A stretch of 40,372 bases of DNA from a virus, in the IMG/VR virus record IMGVR_UViG_3300046517_001909, positions 1 to 40,372 of that record, one strand, 5' to 3'. Position numbers and translations under genes: made by a program. A model generated the notes under the pieces. That model saw nothing but the letters and a program-made list of their open reading frames with translations. It made no database searches and was not told where the DNA came from. Positions 32,610 through 40,338 of this stretch are shown in pieces; the first letter of the stretch is position 1, and the number at the start of each line of letters is the position of its first letter.

Positions 32610-33656
32610 CTACTGCTGATCCGCGGTGCGCTTCTCCGCGCGGATCCGTGCGATGGCAGCCTCTCGGCGTTCATCGCGAGTCTTGGGGCCGTTCTCGGAG
32701 CGCGTCAGGTTCGGCGTCTTGACGTCGAGCGTGCGCGTTGGCGGCTTGGTGGCGGGCGGAAGGGCGACGGGCTTCGGAGGAGCGAGGAGCGCTTCCGGGT
32801 CGAGGCCGAGTTGCTTGAGCGAGTCGCGCTTGCGCTTCTCGAACTCGGCGATCACCTCGGCGTGCGTCGGCGTCGCCTCGTTCGCCTTCTCGAGCTCGCC
32901 GCCGATCGTGAGCAGCTCGCGCTGTGCGGCGTCCGGGTCGTTCGCGTGGAGCTTGGCGAAGAACGTCGGCTTGTCGGCGGGGATCGCCTTCACGGCCTCG
33001 CCGAGCCAGCGCTCCGCGAACGATCGCTGATCGCGCTTGGTGAACTCGCCCTCGAGCCGCTTGGTCGCTTCCTCGAGTTTGGCTTCGAGCTCGGCGACGC
33101 GGTCGAGCGAGGCGCGGCCATCGAGCGCCCGCTTCGCGTCCTCGGCCGCCTGCGCCGCTCGCGGGTCCGCTTTGCCGGCGTCGGTCATCGCGTACGCCAT
33201 GCGGGACATCGCGTCCCAGTCGGCCGCGCTGTAGTGCTTCATCGTCGCGATCAGGTCCTTCGGCTTGAGCGCCTCGAGATCCTTCGCGGACGTGAGCTTC
33301 CCGTCGGCCTGCTTCTCGCGTTCGGCGAGCTTGGCGATGCGGAGCTGGTACTCCGTCTCCTTCGCCTGCTGCTCGTCGATCCACTTCTTCTTCTGCTGCT
33401 CGATCGCGGCGAGCCCGCGTGCCGCGGCCGGGTCGGGCTTCTCGGGCTCGGGCGGCTTCGGCGCTTCCGGCGGCTTCGGCGCGTCGACCGCTGCAGCCTG
33501 CGAGGCGGTCCCGGTCGTCTGCTTGTTCGCCTGCATGTTGGCGATCGCCGTCGCGCGACGTTCGGCACGAGCGGCCATGCGATCGCGGGGCGCAACGGGT
33601 GCAGGCGCAGGAGGCGCTGTCTCCTCCTGCAACTGCGGTGCTGCGGCGTCTGCCAT
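32610..33656 (-). CDS. Scaffolding protein
   Basis: 348 residues from ATG 33656 (MADAAAPQLQ); no clear ribosome site, so the upstream GTG one to three codons before cannot be excluded. Composition is typical of scaffolds: Pro-rich start (PPAPAPVAP; PKPPEAPKPPEPEKPDPAAA), long charged coiled coils (QQAKETEYQLRIAKLAEREK, LDRVAELEAKLEEATKRLEG), a basic C-terminal tail (DERREAAIARIRAEKRTAD) like the capsid-binding end of scaffolds. First gene of the leftward structural operon, directly before the capsid gene. Confidence 0.8.
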   Translation of the reverse strand: MADAAAPQLQEETAPPAPAPVAPRDRMAARAERRATAIANMQANKQTTGTASQAAAVDAPKPPEAPKPPEPEKPDPAAARGLAAIEQQKKKWIDEQQAKETEYQLRIAKLAEREKQADGKLTSAKDLEALKPKDLIATMKHYSAADWDAMSRMAYAMTDAGKADPRAAQAAEDAKRALDGRASLDRVAELEAKLEEATKRLEGEFTKRDQRSFAERWLGEAVKAIPADKPTFFAKLHANDPDAAQRELLTIGGELEKANEATPTHAEVIAEFEKRKRDSLKQLGLDPEALLAPPKPVALPPATKPPTRTLDVKTPNLTRSENGPKTRDERREAAIARIRAEKRTADQQ

Positions 33657-33691
33657 TGACGACACCGTAAACGACTGACGCCCGTATTCCG

Positions 33692-33725
33692 CATCGACCG
33701 ATGTCGATGGTAGCCGGACTACCAT
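33692..33725. promoter_or_regulatory. Two adjacent palindromes in the divergent structural promoter region
   Basis: CATCGAC-CGAT-GTCGATG (33692-33709) and ATGGTAG-CCGGA-CTACCAT (33707-33725), both perfect inverted repeats with 7-bp arms that overlap by three bases. They lie between the leftward scaffold gene (start 33656) and the rightward gene (start near 33767), so they could be operators for the late genes. No obvious -35/-10 pair found. Confidence 0.5.
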
Positions 33726-33766
33726 GCACGCGAGACGCTGCGCGTTGGTCTAGCGTCGCCCGTAGA

Positions 33767-34048
33767 GTGGCACTCGTGACCTCGGCAGAGGCGTGGATCG
33801 ACCTCCTGCTCAAGCGCGGCCCCGAGCTGCGTAGAGCTGGCGTGCTGTCGATTGGCGCCGACGGTCTTTCCGCTGTGCTCGCACCTGCCGATCCGGTCGT
33901 CGATGATTCGGACGACGACAGCGCGACAACGGTCGAGGACGAGCCGGCGAATCCATGGGAGCGCGGCGAGAGCTATCCGAACGGCATCGTTCCGCGCATC
34001 GACGTCGACGAGAAGCTCCCCGAGATTCCCGATTTCGGTGACGGCTGA
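33767..34048 (+). CDS. Small acidic protein before the portal gene
   Basis: 93 residues from GTG 33767; GTG 33776 (VTSAEAWIDLL) is equally possible. Helical N-terminus (AEAWIDLLLKRGPELRRAGV), a very acidic middle (VVDDSDDDSATTVEDEPANP), stop TGA overlapping the portal ATG. Likely a head-assembly accessory or a small terminase-like partner; no HTH is visible. Divergent from the scaffold gene. Confidence 0.55.
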   Translation: MALVTSAEAWIDLLLKRGPELRRAGVLSIGADGLSAVLAPADPVVDDSDDDSATTVEDEPANPWERGESYPNGIVPRIDVDEKLPEIPDFGDG

Positions 34049-35982
34049 TGATCGACAAGAAGTATCGCGTCGATTCATGGTGGAACGCTGCCAAAGGCAA
34101 GGTCAACCAGAGCGTTCTCTCCTACGTCCGCACCGTCGAGAACTATCAAGTCGTCCAATTCGAGAAGTTCCTCCGCGAGGAGGCGCTCTACGACGAGAAC
34201 CCGCGGACTAATCGCCGCTACGGATCGCGCGGCGGCATCGGTCGCTCGTACGACACCGGCGAGCCGTCGCGCCGCAACACGACGTCACACAAGAGCCTCC
34301 GCGTCGAGAACCTCGTCGCGCAGGGCATCGACACCGTCGCCGCGAACGTCGCCGACAGCGACATCTCCATCCGCATCCAGACGGACGACGCGAACTTCGA
34401 CCAGCAGCAGACCGCCAAGCGGCTCGAGCGCTACTCGAACGCGCTGATGGCCTTGTTCGAGGTCGTGCAGAAGTGTCAGTACGGCTTCAAGCTCGGCGCC
34501 GCACTCAAGGGTACCGGCGTGAACAAGGTCTGGATCGACGAGTTCGACCAGATCCAGGTTCGCCCCGTTCCGATCGAGAACATCATCGTCGACGAACTCG
34601 AGTGCCGCGACGGCAAGCCGCTCCAGATTCACTACCGCGAGTTCTACGACCGCGAGCTACTGATCGCGCAGTACCCCGAGTTCGCCGAGCAGATCTATCG
34701 CGCGCAGACGATCGGCGACTGGCGCCGTTGGGCTGGCTACCGGCCGATCGCCAAGAACGAGGTGGTGGTCATCGAGTCGTGGCGCTTGCCAATCGGCCCC
34801 AAGGGTCACAAGAACTACGTTCCGGGTCGCCACACGATCTGCCTCCATGGCGTCGACCTCGTCGACGAGGAGTACGAGGACGACTTTTTTCCGTTCTCGA
34901 TCATGCGCTGGAACGATCCGGTGTGGGGCTTCTACGGGCACTCGCTCGCCGAGCGCATCCTCCCTCATCAGGCCATTCTCGACAGGCGCGAGTGGCAAAT
35001 CACCGCGAGCCTCGACAAGAAGGCCGCGCCGATGGTGTGGGTCCATAAGCAGGACCAGAACCTCGCGTTCAAGACGCTGCACCAAGTCGGCCTCACCGTC
35101 GGCAGCTACAAGGTCAACAAGCCCGAGGGCGTCGACTACCAGGCGGTCGGCGAGGAGACGTATCGCGACCTCGATCGCCGGCGCGCGCAGGCCGAGCGCG
35201 AGACCGGCATCAACCAGATGATGGTCTCTGGCGCGGTGCCGACGGCAGCACAGAGCGGCGAGGCGATGCGCGAGGCGAGGCAGACTCACTCACAGCGCTT
35301 CTCGATCCAAGAGCGCGCCTACGAGCAGTTCATCAAAGACACGATGTGGCTCGTCATCGCGATGTGCAAGAAGCTCGGCGCCGGCAAGGTGCCCGACGTC
35401 CTGCACGTCGCGAAGTACGGCGGCATCCGGCCGCGGTTGCTCAAGTGGAAGGACGTTGACCTCCGCGATCTCCGCTTCGAGATGGCCGTCTCTTCGGCGC
35501 AGAACAACACGCCATGGGGGCGCCAGCAGCGAGTCACCGAGCTCGCGCAGGCCGGCATCATCGACCTCGACGAAGCGCGCCAGCTCATCGAACACCCGGA
35601 CATCGATCGGATCATCTCGCTCTACAACGCGGCGATCGAGTCAGTGCAGTGGGTCATCGAGCGGATCGAGAACGGCGAGCGCGGCATCACGCCCGAACCG
35701 TTCATGAACCTGAAGATGTGCGTCGTGATGTGCCAGCGCGAGTATCTGCTGATCCAGACGCAGGGCGCGCCCGAGGAGATTCTCGAGGAGATCTCGCAGT
35801 TCGTCACGACCGCAGCCGGCATCCTCGACCCGCCGCAGCCCGCGAACGCGAACATGCCGATGGGTGCGGTGCAGCCTGGAGCGATGCCACCAACGCCCGG
35901 TCCTGCCGGTCCGCCTGGCCTCGCCGCCGGTGCGCCCGTGCAAGCGTTCAACCCTGGCGTCTACGCGCCGATGTCAGCGTAG
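34048..35982 (+). CDS. Portal protein
   Basis: 644 residues from ATG 34048 (tgATG overlap). Contains DKKYRVDSWWNAAKGKVNQS, LRVENLVAQGIDTVAANVAD, VIESWRLPIGPKGHKNYVPG, then WGFYGHSLAERILPHQAILD, a segment close to the portal core, and NTPWGRQQRVTELAQAGIID. Position before a terminase, length, and the 'G-S-L-E/Ax...Q' style match P22/T7-type portals, the dodecameric ring at one vertex. The Pro/Gly-rich last 45 residues look disordered. Confidence 0.88.
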   Translation: MIDKKYRVDSWWNAAKGKVNQSVLSYVRTVENYQVVQFEKFLREEALYDENPRTNRRYGSRGGIGRSYDTGEPSRRNTTSHKSLRVENLVAQGIDTVAANVADSDISIRIQTDDANFDQQQTAKRLERYSNALMALFEVVQKCQYGFKLGAALKGTGVNKVWIDEFDQIQVRPVPIENIIVDELECRDGKPLQIHYREFYDRELLIAQYPEFAEQIYRAQTIGDWRRWAGYRPIAKNEVVVIESWRLPIGPKGHKNYVPGRHTICLHGVDLVDEEYEDDFFPFSIMRWNDPVWGFYGHSLAERILPHQAILDRREWQITASLDKKAAPMVWVHKQDQNLAFKTLHQVGLTVGSYKVNKPEGVDYQAVGEETYRDLDRRRAQAERETGINQMMVSGAVPTAAQSGEAMREARQTHSQRFSIQERAYEQFIKDTMWLVIAMCKKLGAGKVPDVLHVAKYGGIRPRLLKWKDVDLRDLRFEMAVSSAQNNTPWGRQQRVTELAQAGIIDLDEARQLIEHPDIDRIISLYNAAIESVQWVIERIENGERGITPEPFMNLKMCVVMCQREYLLIQTQGAPEEILEEISQFVTTAAGILDPPQPANANMPMGAVQPGAMPPTPGPAGPPGLAAGAPVQAFNPGVYAPMSA

Positions 35983-35984
35983 TG

Positions 35985-36236
35985 CTACCGGCAGAAGCAA
36001 TCGCCGGACGTGGTCATTGCCGGCGACCCGCTCGAGCACTGACCGCTGACGCACGCGGCGTGGCAGACGCCCTCGACGCCCGGTGTGGCGACGCAGATGC
36101 CGCTATCGGACCCTCCCACGGCACAGAACCGCGACTCGGGCGCGCACAGGACGAGATCGGCGGCGGGCGCGTCGAGCGTCGGCTGGCTCGTGGCTGTGGT
36201 GCACGCGACGATGAGCGCCAGGAGAGCGGTTCGCAT
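35985..36236 (-). CDS. Cys-rich lipoprotein cargo gene
   Basis: 83 residues from ATG 36236, opposite in strand to the portal and terminase it sits between. RTALLALIVACTTATSQPTL gives a signal peptide with lipobox IVAC (C12); the mature part has eight further cysteines (LCAPESRFCAVGG, ICVATPGVEGVCHAACVSGQ, SGDCFC) and 'DAPAAD' spacing of the sort common in secreted Myxococcota lipoproteins. Such isolated, separately oriented genes in a late operon are called morons; they often act in lysogens, for example at the cell surface to exclude other phages. Function not shown. Confidence 0.65.
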   Translation of the reverse strand: MRTALLALIVACTTATSQPTLDAPAADLVLCAPESRFCAVGGSDSGICVATPGVEGVCHAACVSGQCSSGSPAMTTSGDCFCR

Positions 36237-36282
36237 TCCCTCAGCCTAACGACCGCGACCTGACGCCGCAAGCCGGCCCCAC

Positions 36283-37890
36283 ATGAAGCGCCGCCCCTTC
36301 ACGCCGGCTGAGATTGCGATTGTCGACAGTCGCATCCGCGCGTCAACACACAAGAAGGCGCAAGATTTCATCTTTGACCCGGCGCGTTGGATCTCGCTGC
36401 TCGCCAATCGCGGCGCCGGCAAGACGTTCAACAAACTGTGCCGAATCATCCGCGCAATGCTGCGCGGCGATCCGACGACCGGACGCGGCGCGAACTGCCT
36501 CTACGTCGCCAAGAACCGCGAGCAGGCCCGCGGCATCATGTGGGGCGACGCGAAGGAGCTCATCTACCGGCTCGGCTTCGACGAGATGGCGAAGTTCGAC
36601 GAGGTTCGCTCCGAGCTCACACTCGCGAACGGCTCGTGGCTCAAGCTCCTCGGCTTCGACGAGCGCGACGAGATCGAGAAGCCACGAGGCAAGAGCTGGC
36701 ACGAAGTGGACGTCGACGAGTCCGGCTCTGCTCGAGCGGACCTGCTGTCCCGGTTCCGCCGCGAGGTCATCGCCCCTCGCCTCCTCGGCTCGTTCGTGCT
36801 CGGCGGCACGCCTGGCTATCTGCTCGAAGGCGAGTTCTACGACGCGACGCGTCCCGGCTCCGAGCTGCACCGCCCCTACGATCGCCGTGACGAGGAATGG
36901 CCGGACGGATGGGTCTGGTCGTCGCACTCGATCTCGACGAAGGACGGACTCGACGCCGGCATCGCCGCGATCGCGACCATTCACGAGATCCAGCTCGCCG
37001 ATAAGGCGATCGAGGGATATAGCGACCAGAACCCAAAGTGGCTCCGCGAGGGGATGGGCCAGTGGGCGAAGGATGACTCGACGAGCGTCTACGCGTTCCG
37101 ATCGCACGACGACGAAGGCCGCGAGTTCAACCAGTGGACGCCGATTGTCGCCGCGACCGATTCGACGCGCTGGGCTCGCCTGCCGCCGGGTTGGGATCCG
37201 AAGACGTGGAGCTACGCGATTGCGATGGACATGGGATGGAAAGACGCCTTCTCGCTCGAGGCGTTCGCGTACTCGTACAAAGATCCGTCCCGCACGATGT
37301 GGCACATTGGCGAGGTCTACAAGACGAAGCTACCCACCAAGGCGGTCGCAACGATCTTGATCGGCGAGGGGCTCGACATCAACAAACCCGGCGGCATCAT
37401 CGGCGAGCTCGGCTGGCCTGACTTCTTGGTCGCCGACTGCGCCGGCGCCGGCGAGCGCATCGAGATCGATCTAAAGACCGAGTACGGCATCATCCTGAAG
37501 GCCGTCGACAAGCACCCGAAGTACAAAGACCCCGCGATCGAGATCGTCAACGCTGACATGTTCGAGGGGCGCTTCAAGATCTTGAAGGACTCGAACCTCG
37601 CGAAGGAGCTCGTCGGCCTGCAGTGGGTGATGGACGCGAACGGCAAGCGCCTCGAGAACCCCAAGCAGCCGAATCACGCGACGGACGCGATGCTCTACTT
37701 CCGCGTCTCGGTCTCCGCGCTCCTGCCGGCGTTCGCTCAGCCTCAGCCGAAGGAGACGCCGACGACATCGGAGCCCCAACTCGCGAGGTCGGCGCCGAAG
37801 CCGAAGCTCGAAGACGACGGTTGGCAGTCCGAGGCGGATGGATGGGTATCCGTCGACGACATGGAAGGCACGACCGACGGAGCTTGGTAG
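36283..37890 (+). CDS. terL: Terminase large subunit
   Basis: 535 residues from ATG 36283. Walker A ANRGAGKT at 41-48 (a variant P-loop), Walker B VDVDE at 142-146, coupling motif GGTPGY at 174-179, and the nuclease start YAIAMDMGW with D316, then FLVADCAGAGERI. Typical phage DNA-packaging motor: ATPase then RNase H-like nuclease. The small terminase subunit was not identified with certainty. The last 148 bases overlap a convergent HNH-like gene. Confidence 0.93.
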   Translation: MKRRPFTPAEIAIVDSRIRASTHKKAQDFIFDPARWISLLANRGAGKTFNKLCRIIRAMLRGDPTTGRGANCLYVAKNREQARGIMWGDAKELIYRLGFDEMAKFDEVRSELTLANGSWLKLLGFDERDEIEKPRGKSWHEVDVDESGSARADLLSRFRREVIAPRLLGSFVLGGTPGYLLEGEFYDATRPGSELHRPYDRRDEEWPDGWVWSSHSISTKDGLDAGIAAIATIHEIQLADKAIEGYSDQNPKWLREGMGQWAKDDSTSVYAFRSHDDEGREFNQWTPIVAATDSTRWARLPPGWDPKTWSYAIAMDMGWKDAFSLEAFAYSYKDPSRTMWHIGEVYKTKLPTKAVATILIGEGLDINKPGGIIGELGWPDFLVADCAGAGERIEIDLKTEYGIILKAVDKHPKYKDPAIEIVNADMFEGRFKILKDSNLAKELVGLQWVMDANGKRLENPKQPNHATDAMLYFRVSVSALLPAFAQPQPKETPTTSEPQLARSAPKPKLEDDGWQSEADGWVSVDDMEGTTDGAW

Positions 37891-38105
37891 CGCTCGATCT
37901 GCCGGCACGTCGCGCACAGGAGACGCAACCACGCGAGCGCTAGCGCCGGCTCGTTGAGCATCAGCGTATAGAGCTCGTTCGGCTTCATCCGCTCGCCGCC
38001 CGACTGCACGATCACGAGCCCGCGGTGATCGCGCAGGCCGCAGCACTCGCACGAGCCGCCGAGGAAGCAGAAGAGGCGGACGCGCTGCCGACGGTTCCGG
38101 GTCAA
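37743..38105 (-). CDS. HNH-like or zinc protein, convergent with terminase
   Basis: 120 residues from TTG 38105, which overlaps the stop of the upstream gene (TTGA). The N-terminal 65 residues have FLGGSCECCGLRDHRGLVIV and LLCATCRQIER, the paired CxxC spacing of HNH/zinc-binding phage proteins, but the central His is missing, so catalysis is doubtful. The last 50 residues are Ser-rich low complexity and antisense to the terminase 3' end, probably the result of a lost stop. Call is moderate. Confidence 0.55.
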   Translation of the reverse strand: MTRNRRQRVRLFCFLGGSCECCGLRDHRGLVIVQSGGERMKPNELYTLMLNEPALALAWLRLLCATCRQIERYQAPSVVPSMSSTDTHPSASDCQPSSSSFGFGADLASWGSDVVGVSFG

Positions 38106-38383
38106 TCGAAGTCCTTCACGGTACCGCTGCCGACCGGGATGCGCTTCCGATACGGCTCGGTCCTCTCGTTGCGATACCACTCCACCTCGAGCACCTGCTG
38201 CGAGGGAACGAAGTAGGCCACGCCGAATTCGCGGCCTGGCGTGGACTGCGGCGAGCAGTCGATCGCGTTCATGAAGGTGCGGCCACCAAAGAAGGTGACG
38301 ACCACGCCTTCATGGAGCCAGATCTTGCGGACCGGAATCCGCGTCGGCCCCTTCGGCTCCTGCTGCTTCTGCGCGTCTGACAT
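38102..38383 (-). CDS. Hypothetical small phage protein
   Basis: 93 residues from ATG 38383 with GAGGAGACC as ribosome site. Beta-rich (VRKIWLHEGVVVTFFGGRTF, EFGVAYFVPSQQVLEVEWYR). It overlaps the end of the GNAT gene by 74 bases in a different frame. No family recognised. Confidence 0.65.
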   Translation of the reverse strand: MSDAQKQQEPKGPTRIPVRKIWLHEGVVVTFFGGRTFMNAIDCSPQSTPGREFGVAYFVPSQQVLEVEWYRNERTEPYRKRIPVGSGTVKDFD

Positions 38384-38840
38384 GCTCGGTCTCCTCGTAT
38401 CTTGCCCGATAAGGTTCGCGTTCGGCGAGAGGGATCTTCGAGCGTAGCTCCCAGCTCATGCGGGTAGAACAGGCGTAGCCGAACCGCGATCCCGGCGAGA
38501 TGCCGGCCGCGGCGAAGAGGGCACGCGCCACGCCGTGACGACGGAACGGACCGGCGACATAGACGTACAGCACGTAGCCGCTAAGCGTGATGCGGCGCTG
38601 GCCGGGAAGCGTGGCGACGTAGGTCGATGGGTCGAAGGCAATGAAGCCCATCGATACGCCGAGCTCGCCGTGCGCCACGAGAGCGGAGCAGCGGTCGAGG
38701 TAGAACTCGATCTCCTCGTGCTTGTGCTTTGCGTAGAGCGACATCGGCGTCGTGCAGTCGCGCGAGTGGCGATACGACGTGGACCAGCCAGAGACGATGA
38801 AGTTGCGGTCGGCGGGAAGTGCGGGGCGGGTCAGAATCAC
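38310..38840 (-). CDS. GNAT-type acetyltransferase-like phage protein
   Basis: 176 residues from GTG 38840 (GTGA overlap). Core of the GNAT fold: TRPALPADRNFIVSGWSTSY, EIEFYLDRCSALVAHGELGV, and the acetyl-CoA loop YVAGPFRRHGVARALFAAAG (R100-R101-H-G-V-A). The C-terminal 25 residues are Glu/Ala-rich and overlap the next gene. Substrate unknown: protein, aminoacyl-tRNA, or a DNA-modification role as in phage Mu Mom (a GNAT relative) are possible; nothing in the sequence picks one. Confidence 0.7.
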   Translation of the reverse strand: MILTRPALPADRNFIVSGWSTSYRHSRDCTTPMSLYAKHKHEEIEFYLDRCSALVAHGELGVSMGFIAFDPSTYVATLPGQRRITLSGYVLYVYVAGPFRRHGVARALFAAAGISPGSRFGYACSTRMSWELRSKIPLAEREPYRARYEETEHVRRAEAAGAEGADADSGPQDLAP

Positions 38841-39088
38841 TTGCCCTCTTTGCGTAACGCCATCCGTAGCCGCGCCACGGCGACCTGCCGCGCGTCCCTC
38901 TTTGTCGGCCTGGCGCCAGCCGCAGCGAGTATTTCGCGATAGTGATCGCGCATCGCCGTGACCTCGGCGTCGCTGCCGAGTTCTGCAGCAGCTTGGTCAA
39001 GCAGCGACTGCACCTCCTTGCGGCGATGCTCCAAGCGAGCGTCGCACGCCACTGCGAGCATGTCCCACGCATCCTTCTTGTTGCTCAT
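38837..39088 (-). CDS. Small helical protein
   Basis: 83 residues from ATG 39088 (ATGA overlap). Helical and basic (NKKDAWDMLAVACDARLEHR, RKEVQSLLDQAAAELGSDAE), the latter part 'ATKRDARQVAVARLRMALR'-like. No family recognised; the long in-frame reading to 39238 is a shadow. Confidence 0.65.
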   Translation of the reverse strand: MSNKKDAWDMLAVACDARLEHRRKEVQSLLDQAAAELGSDAEVTAMRDHYREILAAAGARPTKRDARQVAVARLRMALRKEGK

Positions 39089-39471
39089 CCGACCTGGATC
39101 CTTTTCTTGATCTTCCCCGCCTTCAGCCGCTTCTGGTAGCGCCGCTCGTTGCTGATGCCGCGCTGCCACTTCCTCCACTCCTGCTTCGTCATCTTCCCTT
39201 CGGCGAGCGGCCGGGTGTCGAGTGCGCGCGGGTCCCACTCGTCAGACTTCGACGCGTAGCCGATCGGCACCGGATCGCGGGACCAGAACTTGATCGAGGG
39301 CGCGGAGATGACGAGATCGGCGATGCCGGCGCATCCGAGGCATTCGACAGACGGCGGGGGATCGCCGGCGTCGTCTCGCGAGACGAGCTGCTCGAAACGA
39401 CCGCAGACGGCGCACTCGTACTCCGACAGCATCGGAGCGCCGGGAAGCGTGCGGATCTTCACTTTGTACAT
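39085..39471 (-). CDS. Zinc-ribbon protein, FmdB-like start
   Basis: 128 residues from ATG 39471. YECAVCGRFEQLVSRDD and SVECLGCAGIADLVISAPSI form the CxxC...CxxC pattern of FmdB-type zinc ribbons, followed by a basic helical tail (EWRKWQRGISNERRYQKRLK). Its ribosome site GGAG lies inside the 3' acceptor strand of the tRNA-Asn gene that ends five bases before the ATG. Confidence 0.7.
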   Translation of the reverse strand: MYKVKIRTLPGAPMLSEYECAVCGRFEQLVSRDDAGDPPPSVECLGCAGIADLVISAPSIKFWSRDPVPIGYASKSDEWDPRALDTRPLAEGKMTKQEWRKWQRGISNERRYQKRLKAGKIKKRIQVG

Positions 39472-39475
39472 GCGG

Positions 39476-39548
39476 CTCCGAGGGCACGGCTCGAACGTGC
39501 GACATCCTGGTTAACAGCCAGGCGCTCTACCAACTGAGCTACCTCGAA
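39476..39548 (-). tRNA. tRNA-Asn (GTT)
   Basis: 73 bases. Acceptor TTCGAGG pairs with CCTCGGA (one G-U), D arm GCTC...GAGC with AGTTGGTA loop, anticodon stem CCTGG/CCAGG with loop CTGTTAA (anticodon GTT), variable ATGTC, T arm GCACG-TTCGAGC-CGTGC, discriminator G. No CCA encoded. The first pair is T-A, unusual. All arms are intact, so it should be functional and supply Asn-AAC decoding during infection. Confidence 0.92.
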
Positions 39549-39562
39549 ACGGGAAACGGACA

Positions 39563-39865
39563 TCAGAACAACGGCTTCCCCGCAAGGTCCTCGCCTCGCG
39601 CCTTGGTTAGAAGCGCCTCCTTGCGGCGCTCTGGCATCGAACGGATGTGGGTGGCGATCTCGTCGTCGGTGAACTCGGTCAACGAGCGCCGGCGATCCTT
39701 CTCGCGCTGCCTGACGGCGTTGTCTGCGCGGACCCATGCGTCAACATACTTGGGCGAATCCTCGGCCCCGACGGCGTCGAGGTCCTGCTTTGCGCGCGTT
39801 CTCACCTCGATCGCTTCAGCGAGATCATCTGGCTGCTCGGTCTTCGCTGGCTTACCTTTCGCCAC
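39563..39865 (-). CDS. Small charged helical protein
   Basis: 100 residues from GTG 39865, which has AAAGGAG six bases upstream. Two helical segments: AIEVRTRAKQDLDAVG and DNAVRQREKDRRRSLTEFTD, ending TDDEIATHIRSMPERRKEAL. It overlaps the 3' end of the endonuclease VII-like gene by 14 bases. It could be a small-terminase or DNA-binding candidate, but I cannot show an HTH; unassigned. Confidence 0.65.
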   Translation of the reverse strand: MAKGKPAKTEQPDDLAEAIEVRTRAKQDLDAVGAEDSPKYVDAWVRADNAVRQREKDRRRSLTEFTDDEIATHIRSMPERRKEALLTKARGEDLAGKPLF

Positions 39866-40328
39866 TGCGACTCCTTTCCAAATAGGAGATGGCGCTGCGA
39901 AGACGCTCGACGTCGTCGCCGAAGTCGCCAAGCCCACGGTTGCACATCAGACAGAGCAGCCCTCGAACGGCTCCGGTTCGATGGCAGTGGTCGATGGCCA
40001 CGCTATCGCGGGTCACCTGAAGCCTCGTGCCGCCAGCCTCGCCGCGACCGGGACCGATCTTCCACGGGCGACGAATCTCCATTGCGCATATCAGGCACCT
40101 GCCTCCCTGCGCGGCCAGCATTGCCTCGAACGCGGCTTCTGTGAGCCCGTACTTCTTGAGCTTATGGCGCCAATCCCATCCAGACCGGACGCGCTTCTCG
40201 TGAGACTTCGCCGAATGCAGCCTATGGCAGCGTCGACACGCCCATGTGCCGCTCGCAGGACGCCAAACGGCCGTGGAATCGTCCAATTCGTGGCCGTTCT
40301 TGCATGTTTTCGGTTGCGGCTGCGTCAT
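39852..40328 (-). CDS. Endonuclease VII-like HNH nuclease
   Basis: 158 residues from ATG 40328 with GGAGCGAG before it. N-terminal CKNGHELDDST...ACRRC zinc pair, then KLKKYGLTEAAFEAMLAAQG, GRCLICAMEI (C78, C81), VAIDHCHRTGAVRGLLCLMC (D113, H114, H116, C126, C129) and NRGLGDFGDDVERLRSA. This is the recombination endonuclease VII family (T4 gp49 type), which cleaves branched DNA. The window thus has two branched-DNA nucleases, this and the RuvC-like protein. Confidence 0.9.
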   Translation of the reverse strand: MTQPQPKTCKNGHELDDSTAVWRPASGTWACRRCHRLHSAKSHEKRVRSGWDWRHKLKKYGLTEAAFEAMLAAQGGRCLICAMEIRRPWKIGPGRGEAGGTRLQVTRDSVAIDHCHRTGAVRGLLCLMCNRGLGDFGDDVERLRSAISYLERSRSGER

Positions 40329-40338
40329 CTCGCTCCGT

